In this document: piece by piece, positions 56,066-64,000 of the stretch
Layout of the letters: each line of letters begins with the position of its first letter
Numbering within the stretch: the stretch's first letter is position 1
Assembly: GCA_963565915.1 (NCBI GenBank)
Contig: OY751493.1
Coordinates: forward strand, 2,294,001-2,358,000
Source: Entoloma clypeatum
Taxonomy: Eukaryota; Basidiomycota; Agaricomycetes; Agaricales; Entolomataceae
Direction of reading: 5' to 3'
Length of the DNA stretch: 64,000 nt
Made by a program: the position numbers and the translations under genes
Notes under the pieces: model-generated
What the model was told of the DNA's origin: nothing
Databases searched by the model: none
What the model saw: only the letters and a program-made list of their open reading frames with translations

Positions 56066-57614
56066 TCATGAGGTGTCTGTGTCAGTCGAAGAACCTGTCT
56101 CGTCTCCTTCAACATCTGTGGTCAAGCGGTAAACGAAAGGTACTGCTTGCTCAGTAAAATAACACACCAAGAGTGTAATCTGGAACATGAACTGAGAGCG
56201 GTCGGGGAGGGCTTGGCCTCGGTGGCGCAATGCCACCAGCTTTTGATTTGCCGTTACCATTGGACCTGGTCGCAAGCGTTGGGCTCTGGGAAAGTGAGAA
56301 AGAGGATCCCGACGTCATGACAGAGGCATCTGGTGAGGAATCGCGAGGCGTTTCAGACTCTGAGCGTCCTCCGATGAATGAGGCTGTGGAAGTGTCTCTG
56401 AGTTTTGAAGGCACTTTGGATTGCGGTGTTGGTGGTGGATAGTGATTCTACATAGCTGCAAAGTTATCAATGAATACAGAGCCTCATGTAGCGCACGTAC
56501 ATTGCTTCGCAGACCAGATATGTCATGAGTACTCTTGAGCTTAGAAAGAGGTGAGCCTGCATCGCCTCAGTACACAAAAGTGAGTAAGAGAGAACAAAAG
56601 CATACCAGATGTTCTTTGTTTTTTCTGTTTTTTTCCAGGCGAAACCTGAGGTGAGACCGGCTGCTCTGAACCATCAGCTAATGCATTAAACAATGTGCCG
56701 CTTCTACATACTCGTTTGCGCTTCAGATTATATTCACCCTCGTCTGTGAATCAGAGATGAGGGCCTCATCAAGAAAACATCTTGAACAGAGGTACTCCCA
56801 CCAGCATGTTTGCCTATAGCCTTCACCTTGCCTTTCTTTGGACTCTCTTCTGAAATATTGCCCATGTCAGAAGCTGGAGAGACCGATCTCCCGGCCTCTA
56901 GCGGAAGCCTAGCGGAAGCCATCAATTCAACATGATGGAAAGTCCGTCGCATGATACCACATACTTTGCCTTTGCATTACCTCTTGCCGCCCCACGGCGA
57001 GCAGAGGCGAGACCCATGCATGAACTGAGATGCGGGGCGTAACGGCTAGAAGCAATCTTCATAACCCGAAAATCAGGATTGCAATGACCAGTGACAGGGG
57101 CAACGCACTTGTCGAGAGCAATTGACGCATTCAAGGTACAGGTGTCCATCCTTGACACTCGTCGGCGTATTTGATCCCGTCGCTGAGGATCCATTGCTCA
57201 CTTTGACCTCGATATTCAAGGCTGTGACGGGCGAGCCCGGACGGGATGGAGATGTGGTGATCTGAATGGCCGAAGTGGAAGGCACTGGCGCATGAACTGG
57301 ATAGAAGAACTCAATATCACCGAGGTGGCTAAATCTACCCAGGCCTACTTGAGCCACAACTACGAGTTGGTGAGTGTAAGCGCCAGAATCGGCTGAAGAG
57401 ATTCCATGATACGGACCATGTATGACATACGCGACAAACCCCCCGACTTCGAGCTACTTCGTGACGGGATTGCAATGTAGCATCCATGACGAGGTCGTTC
57501 AGCATGGCTGAGAAGATCTGTGCCGTCTGAAGAAATGTTGAGATGTTGGTCGCTGTAGAAGACAACATATATCACCAAAGTAGACAGCACTTCCTCGCGC
57601 TCAGACTTTGGCAT
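56066..57614 (-). CDS. SGF11: Sgf11-like subunit of the SAGA deubiquitinase module
   Basis: ATG 57614 gives MPKSEREEVLSTL, joined by an intron to TAQIFSAMLNDLVMDATLQSRHEVARSR, the N-terminal helix that in yeast Sgf11 lies along Sgf73, Sus1 and Ubp8. After a variable region (GDIEFFYPVHAPV...) comes the zinc finger: YLECVNCSRQ, intron, IASSRYAPHLSSCMGLASARRGAARGNAKAK (Cys-X2-Cys ... His-X3-Cys), the element that contacts the Ubp8 active site. A long disordered, basic then Ser-rich tail follows and ends in an acidic VEGDETGSSTDTDTS after an intron at about 56160-56110. Sgf11 activates Ubp8 to remove ubiquitin from histone H2B. The tail is much longer than in yeast. Splicing at the second intron (ending near 57330) is the least certain. 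Confidence 0.82.
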
Positions 57615-57752
57615 CCTGAGGGAGAAGTATATAGCCACCCTGGGAATTCCATAAAAATTTCAATGCAAAAAAGACATAAATGCTCGTCTAATATTAATGA
57701 GGGATGGTCGAGTAACTCGTAAGGTCATAAGTAGAAGCGAGATACTGTTTTT

Positions 57753-60137
57753 CTAGTAATCAGACCTCGTCAAACGCGATATGGTGAACACTCCAATTAT
57801 AACAGCCGCCAAAGCGCCGATACTCGCAGGCAGGAGAAGATCTTTAGGAATCCCAAATACATCCTCTTGAGGTGGTATAGGCCCAGGTGGGGGCGGGTGA
57901 TATGCAGGGGCTTCGGGAATGACATTGGCCTCGGCTTTTTCTACCTCTTTCATTTCTTTCTGAGAAGCAGCCGTGGTTTCAGCAGCTTTGGCTTCGCTTT
58001 TATCCGCACCAGCCTCCCCCCAGCCTTTTCCGCCTTGAATAAACAGCACGACACGATCTGTTCCAGCCTTTCTGGCAATCTTGACAGCATCCGAGACATC
58101 GTTGTCAGATGTAACAAGGACTGTATCGCCATCTGCATCGGTATAAGAAAGATGGAAATCGATGGGATCAGGACGAATGTCGTGGTCATTCATCGATTGC
58201 CATTCGGTGAAGAAAGGATCTGTTGCTAGTTTTCCGGCAACAATCTCGCGCAGGTGCTCGATGTCGTCATGGCGGGCCTGGAATCTATGTGTCCTACCGC
58301 TCGGCGTACGGAATTTGAAAACATAAGTGCCATCATCAACTGGGAGAGGACTAGTGATGGATGCAGCCATGCCTTTCTGCCGAGAGTATCCTTCCAGAAC
58401 GGAGGCATGATCATCATCAATAACTGATGCTGAATCATTAGGATGCACTTCAGAATGAGGTGATTGTTGCAGGTGGGACAACTCGTGTAATGATGGGAAC
58501 GGGCGTATTTCCGGCGCCCCATGGGATCCTGACATTATGGACTCGGTATCTTCGTTTCCGATGGAGTCGAAGAAACGACCCCACATTGGTCCCCCCTCTC
58601 TCTCAGATGCAAGACCGTCGCCGCTTACTGCGTTCATCTGGGAAGGTGAGTTCAGTCAAGTTCTGGGACAGGAATAGTATCCCTGACCTGCTCCAATGTA
58701 GCATACGTCAAAGTGAGGACATCAATGATAGCGACCAAACGACCATCATCCTCGATGACAGGGATATTAAGGTAGTGACCATCTGGACGTGAATTCAACA
58801 CAAAGCATTGTAGGAGGCGGCTATCATCAACTCACTATGCATCTTCTTAAGAGCGTCGTGAATAGTCATTGTAGGAGGAGCAGTGTCAGGATGTGGCGTC
58901 ATGACCCTCACAACGCTGCATCTTCCTGCATCCAACCCAGCTGCAATGACACGTAACACGATGTCCTTACTGGTGAAAATGCCAGCAATTCGATTGGGGC
59001 CGGCTATTCCGGGCGCGGTTGGATTGATCGCTTCCATAACACAGACAGCTGTCGTGCGTCTCTCCTTCATAAGCTTCGCAACTTCACGGACGGTGGTCCT
59101 CGGGCCAACAGTGGCAGGCTGAGTGCGCGACTCCATGACGGTAGTCAGGTCCGGCAAAGCGGTCTTCTCCCTTAGCTTCTCCGCCCACGCAAGCATAGCT
59201 GCCGCTTGTGGGTTCGAGCCCACGGAACCCAGTTCCGACTGCACGCCAGCCATTGCAGTGAAGAGTTGTTCAGACGCTGTCGAACTGCGTTCGACTTTGC
59301 CAAGGGCTTCGTGAAAAACTTTTGTGATATCCAGAAGACCGACGACATTGCCGTCTTCATTGCAGACAGGCTGCGGGATGAATGATCATTCCGTAAGAAT
59401 AATTCAGCAGAAAGAGGATATCTCATACTAGATGCCTGAAATGCCTCGTGACCATCAATTGCAGGGCCTCAGTCGCACTTGTTGTGTCACGAGTGACCAT
59501 GGGATTTCGGGTCATTATCTGGTGAACCTGGGTGAGGTGCGGATCCAGTCCTTCCGCCGTGACCTGTGCAAGGTTATCGACTTTGGTGAATGGCATGTAT
59601 GATACTTACTCGATAGGCCAAGTCCTTGGCAGTAAAGATACCACTTAACCCTTCCTCATCGTCAACGACGAGGACGCAGTCCGTTCGTTTAGCGGCACAT
59701 AGCTGACTGGCTTCCGAAACGGTTATGTTCTCGGGAACCGTCAAGGCAGGCGAAGGTTTTAGGGCTGCAACTGTCCCCTTGGCTGCGGGAGGCTTTCCTC
59801 TTTTTCCACCTCGATGGTTCTGGGTGGTCGACACCGTTCGTTTACGCGCCAATTCGGACTCGATCTTTTTCCTGATTGCCTGTAAAAAAGGTGTGTGTGT
59901 GTGTATGTGGGTGTGAAGTCAGCGGCGGTGTCATGACACACCGACCTCGTCGCGCTTGGACTGCTTTTTCCGTGTTTCTGAAGCGGAACCGCTGTAGGAC
60001 AAGGAAGACATGCTCACAGAGTTTGAACGGGGAGTGTGTCGGGGAAGCGGGGAAGCGGATCTGTCGGGGGGGACGGGGGAGGTGGCTGAGTTGCGGAGAG
60101 TTGAGGGAGAGGTGGAAGGAACGGGTATGCGGGACAT
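57753..60137 (-). CDS. CBS-domain and PB1-domain protein with C-terminal anchor (Mug70-like)
   Basis: ATG 60137 opens a Ser/Pro-rich N-terminus (MSRIPVPSTSPSTLRNS). Four CBS motifs follow in two pairs: ALTVPENITVSEASQLCAAKRTDCVLVVDDEEGLSGIFTAKDLAYR, then VHQIMTRNPMVTRDTTSATEALQLM...VVGLLDITKV, then PATVGPRTTVREVAKLMKERRTTAVCVM...IAGIFTSKDIVLR, and VRVMTPHPDTAPPTMTIHDALKKMH. A PB1 domain lies at about 58330-58040 (YVFKFRTPSGRTHRFQ, SYTDADGDTVLVTSDNDVSDAV). The end is a Pro-rich linker and a single membrane helix (LLLPASIGALAAVIIGVFTI). CBS pairs bind adenosyl ligands and PB1 mediates dimerisation. The layout is that of fission yeast Mug70. The first intron holds a GT/AC microsatellite (59885-59910). 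Confidence 0.82.
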
Positions 60138-60244
60138 GGGTGTTCTCTCCAAGAGAACTACACTCGCCCATCAGACTTTGATCAAATTGGCACATGTTTA
60201 CATTTAGTGGCAAACACTCTCACTCTACATATCCCCCCTCATCT

Positions 60245-61403
60245 TCAACGCCTTGGCGCAGTGCCAGCCCCAGCAGCGTTGGCAGTCAAGTTACTTCCAA
60301 CCCATCTCTCCGTCACCATTTGGACCTTTTCCCACACCTGCACCAGTATAGGAGGATTTCCCGGTTTGCGAACAAACTTGTCGACACGTTGCGTGGTGGT
60401 CGCAAAAGCTTCGCGGGTGAATGCGGATTGGTAGTAACGCTGACGCAGGAAGTGGCCATAGATCAACGGGGATAATAGCGCGTTTTGGAAGGTGACCGCT
60501 CCAAGAATGACTCGGGCGAAGATGATGAGTTCGGTGTATGCCACTACTTTCATTGCACTGTCATAATTAGCTGTACCGAATGAATTTAGCTCCTGTTGCA
60601 TGGTAAAATGTGACACAAGGCAGAATAACCTTTGACCCATGCTTGCAACTTCCTGGCCAAAGGGTGGGGTTGTGGGGCCGCTCCAGGAGTCGCAGGGGGG
60701 CCAGGGGGGAGGAACTGCGGCATCAGGGTGGTGCGAGTGAACGTAAGAGCGTGGAAGAGAGAGAAGATAGCATAAGGAAGGAGCGCGACTGCAGCAGATC
60801 GACGACGTGTAAGACGGAGCGTGCACACGAGGTTTCTTCCTACCACGCACCTGTGATAGGCTTCGATGACCACCAGAAGAGGGCAAGAAAGAAGTATTGA
60901 ACGTTCTGAGAGGGAAAGGTAATTTGTTTGCATGTTTGGGAGGTAATAGAATGGCCTACCTCATCAAGTAGAGCTCGCTTGATATAGGCGGCATTGGGTT
61001 GAGGAGTCTGTGCGTGACAGTGAGAATGAAGAATTGGTCATTGGCTCAGTTCCACATACCCCAAGAGATTTTCTGAGATGAAGGGAACATCAGCGCCACG
61101 AGGACAAAAAAAGAGGATGTTGAAACTGACTGGCAAACAATAGCGTAACTGATGAGGGCGCCAGTAAAGCTGGCTACGATGTGGATTAAAGAAGACTAAG
61201 TGTATGAAACAACCGGAGAACAGACCTTTATACCACCAAGCTGAAACGCTCTTGAAGGTAATCCAAGCCACAAAGTGACGCAAGGCAGCGATTAACAGGA
61301 GGAAATGACCCGAGGCCCAGAGATAATGCTTTAGAAAGATGGGGGGTGAGTTGCACAGACCAAGTGTTGGGCGGTGAGCAACTTATACCTGAGTAGTCGC
61401 CAT
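60245..61403 (-). CDS. POM33: TMEM33/Pom33-family ER and nuclear-pore membrane protein
   Basis: A short first exon from ATG 61403 (MATTQ) joins to HYLWASGHFLLLIAALRHFVAWITF, the family's opening membrane segment. The next exons carry SFTGALISYAIVCQS, an exon near 60950-60850 with VQYFFLALFWWSSKPIT, LLPYAIFSLFHALTFTRTTLMPQFLPP, and YTELIIFARVILGAVTFQNALLSPLIYGHFLRQRYYQSAFTREAF. The C-terminus has an amphipathic helix region (VQVWEKVQMVTERW). Family members shape ER tubules and assist nuclear pore assembly. About six exons. The last stop is at 60245-60247. It follows HAS1 on the same strand, 95 bp downstream of its stop. Confidence 0.8.
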
Positions 61404-61498
61404 GAGGGTAGAGTGCAAGTCGAGGGTGCACGTGTTTCAAACCGAACATATCAAAGTATTATTTATTGATTTAAAAAAAAATGATATATTTATTCAAA

Positions 61499-63394
61499 TC
61501 ACCGACTCCATTGCTCACCACCACCGTCGTCCTTCTTCCGATACACCTCCCTGACCACCTTTTTCCGTCCATTCGTCTCAATTCGCCGTGCCTTGCTCCG
61601 CCCAACCTGCCTCCGCATCCTTGTCTCCTGCTCTTCATCGACAACCCCTTCCTCACCAACCCCTGGGTCCCCTTCTTCTTCGGCTCCATCGTTTCTTGGT
61701 CGTTTTCTACTGCTTTTCGGTGTCGTGCTCTGTCCACCGCCCATGTTCACGTTGACCCGCGGAGGCACCGCAAACCCAAATGCCTTGCCGACTTTCGCAA
61801 GGTCAAGTGCATTCACGTCGAAGATTTTCTTCAATGAATACGATGCATATGCTTGAAGATATGACCTGAACCCATCTTTGGCAGACTGGTGTAGAAAAAA
61901 GTTTTTCTGGAGTAGTTTCTCCAACTACGTGCCGGGTTAGTCCTAGGAATCATTGTATACGATTATCAAATACCTGGCTTTGGACATTCGAGATCCGATC
62001 TGCAGGGAAGCTGTATTCGTTCAACGGAACTCTTGCTTGTTTCAAATATCGCAGGAAACCAAGTTCGCTCTCCAGAAGAAAGAGAAGGCTCTTCCCAACC
62101 TTTCCCGCGCGTGCTGTTCGTCCCACACGATGGATATAATCCCTCGGGTCGTCTGGAGGGTCATATTGCACAATCCAATCCACTCGTGGAATATCTAACC
62201 CACGAGCAGCTACGTCAGTGCAGAGAAGGATGCCAGACTTGGCGTTAATGAATTCGAAAAAAGTATTCGTGCGCTTCTGCTGCTTCTGCTTCCCCTGAAT
62301 ACGGGATGGTCAGTTGGGCTATGAAAATGAGGAATGACACACATGAAGATCCAATACGGGAACATCGATGTAATTCAAGAGTTCGCCGTGGTACTTGACA
62401 GAGTTACAGCTTGAGAAAAAGACAATGACTTTCTTCTTCAGGTTCTTTTTGAGGAACGTAAAAAGTAGAAGAAAACGGCGGTCAGATGGGCAAACGACGT
62501 AGCCCTGCGAAAGTGTAGAAACGGTACTGGTCGCTTCCTCTTTATCAACATCCACATGAACTGGTCCTGGTCGAAGAGATATGCGTGCAAGATCAGCCAC
62601 TTTGGTGGTTTGTGTTGCGGAAAACAGCATGGATTGTCGATTTTCTGCAGGATTCGCATGAGAAACAAAACAAAGTGCGTTGGGGCTCCTCAGACCATTC
62701 GGTAATATTTTGATTATTTGTCTCATTTCCTCCTCGAACCCAACTTCCAGTATTCGATCCGCCTCGTCAATGACGAGTGCTTTCAGGTTCCGGAATACAA
62801 ACCCTTTTGTATCCTTTCTCGAAAGACAGGAATATGTTGAAAATGATCTGCGCATAGATCCAATGGAAGTTGACGTACCCTGAGGTGGTCCAACAGACGT
62901 CCGGGGGTTGCTACAAGGAGGTTGACGCCTTTCACGAGTTTATCTGCTTCCGCCCTGCGATTTGCTCCACCCATCACTATTCCAAAAGTTTGGGAGTGGT
63001 GGGCCATCAAGTCCTTTGCGACACCAAAGATTTGCAAAGCCAACTCTCGGGTTGGAGTGACGATAATGATGCCAGTGCCTAAGAAAGCATTAGGGAACTG
63101 AGGGAACAACGATGGGGAAAACATACCGTTCAGAGGTTTGAACTTGAGCCTGTGAAGTAGTTCTACTGCGGGTGTAAGAAAAGCAAGTGTTTTTCCGGAC
63201 CCAGTCCGAGCAGAACCGAGGACGTCCTTTCCAGCAAGAAGCAAAGGGATCGACTTAGCCTGAACGGGAGTCATCGTGGTAAGGCCCATATCTACGAGGC
63301 CTCGTCTTGTTTGTTCAGAGAGATCCAGCGTCGAGAATGGCTCTCGTTTTTCGTCAGAGCCCATGGATGTTGGGGCATCTTCGGGAGTCGTCAT
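61499..63394 (-). CDS. HAS1: DEAD-box RNA helicase Has1
   Basis: Has1 is a nucleolar ATP-dependent RNA helicase needed for both 40S and 60S subunit assembly. ATG 63394 gives [16 protein letters not shown]. The motifs are all present in order: Q motif [12 protein letters not shown], motif I ARTGSGKT (about 63200), Ia [23 protein letters not shown] (about 62760), [53 protein letters not shown]. The Has1-specific blocks [17 protein letters not shown] and [15 protein letters not shown] distinguish it from other DEAD proteins. The C-terminus [28 protein letters not shown] is also typical, followed by a basic tail. About seven exons. Together with URB2 it is the second ribosome-assembly factor in the window. 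Confidence 0.93.
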
Positions 63395-63774
63395 ATTATC
63401 GTGCAGCTGGTCTAAAAAATCAATGTGGTGGCTTATGTAACGTGCCACCACCTCCCTCTAGTCTGCACTATATATTGGCAGACACTTCTCAGAGAAGTCT
63501 AGGCTTGCGATACCCACGATCACCCGTCAAGGACAATGAGGAGGAGGAGGAGAAAGCGAGAGCGAAGGGGAGAAGGAAACCGCAGACGGGGACCTCGCCG
63601 AGATACAAGCAGGTATCATGGAGCAATGTAAACTCGTATGTTCTTTATATATAATGGTATCGTCTGGTTCTTATTCAGTTCCTCAACTTCCCATGTCTAC
63701 TGATACATGTTGCTAGCTAGTGGATACAAGGTGGATGTGCGTGTGTATGCTACCTGTGCTACTAAGATACCTCA
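63395..63774. other. intergenic spacer with purine-rich run
   Basis: Spacer upstream of HAS1. A purine-rich stretch (GAGGAGGAGGAGAAAGCGAG, about 63538-63590) gives an Arg-rich open frame that I do not call. No RNA gene seen. Confidence 0.5.
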
Positions 63775-64000
63775 TCAACGCCGCCACAATTGTCCGCCGC
63801 CTTGACTGGAACCACTTGATGCAGTACCGCCGTCGCCCGCGTTATCTTGCAATGCGCACATTCAGGGATTGTCTCACAGTACGAAACATGCACTCACTGG
63901 AGAGGATATTGATAAGGCCCCCAACGCCATTAACAGACCCACCAGCGGCGTGGCCCCCGTTCCCGCTGTACGCATTTCCACTGTTATGGTCCTTCGGCGA
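63775..64000 (-). CDS. 3' end of a glycine/serine/asparagine-rich gene (cut by window edge)
   Basis: On the minus strand the last two exons of a gene are visible. One is open to the window edge (NSGNAYSGNGGHAAGGSVNGVGG). After a GT-AG intron of about 50 bp, the last reads NAGDGGTASSGSSQGGGQLWRR and ends at TGA 63777-63775. The composition suggests a disordered tail, as in many RNA-binding or transcription factors. The main domain lies outside the window, so no function can be given. Confidence 0.55.

Noticed and set aside
63450..63654. Arg/Lys-rich plus-strand frame upstream of HAS1
   Set aside because: Comes from a purine-rich simple sequence; no start context or homology visible.

Overview
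The window looks like nuclear DNA of a mushroom-forming basidiomycete (Agaricomycetes). The evidence is the many introns of about 50 bp, the Plavaka-type and DUF6532-type mobile-element genes, Ty1/copia retrotransposons, and single-copy eukaryotic housekeeping genes. The species cannot be named from this sequence.

There are two compartments with a sharp boundary near 28.3 kb. From 1 to about 28.3 kb I see no intact host gene. This half is a nest of decayed transposable elements: copia LTR retrotransposons on both strands, a Tc1/mariner element with mirror-image arms, a broken Plavaka transposase facing a DUF6532-type gene, and several families of short hAT-like non-autonomous elements. The hAT-like elements have TAG...CTA ends, and three of them show recognisable 8-bp target duplications. 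A degenerate 20-bp minisatellite recurs in both orientations beside or inside several of them. The order of insertion can be read directly from target duplications and from copia frames that resume after the insert.

From 28.3 to 64 kb the DNA is gene dense with very short spacers. In order: a small unknown protein, a mercaptopyruvate/thiosulfate sulfurtransferase, V-ATPase subunit C (VMA5), a multi-KH RNA-binding protein, a Urb2/Npa2 ribosome-biogenesis protein, frataxin, a hypothetical protein, a WDR70-like WD40 protein cut by a 200-N gap, a BET double-bromodomain protein, a G-patch/C2H2 protein, an intron-containing tRNA-Met(CAT), a Ulp1 SUMO protease, the SNARE Bet1, a UPF0658-like membrane protein, peptidyl-tRNA hydrolase 2, an Sgf11-like SAGA subunit, a CBS/PB1 protein, a TMEM33/Pom33 protein, the DEAD-box helicase Has1, and the 3' end of a glycine-rich gene.

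The host genes are unrelated housekeeping functions (ribosome biogenesis, chromatin, membrane traffic, mitochondria, vacuole) and not a pathway cluster. Three divergent pairs share ATG-to-ATG spacers of only 66-94 bp. Frataxin and the small 28.4-kb gene are split into short exons and are easy to miss. I found no CRISPR, rRNA, or biosynthetic cluster. The most unusual signals are the nested transposon architecture in the left half and two splicing oddities in the right half: a 6-nt microexon and a GC-AG intron.
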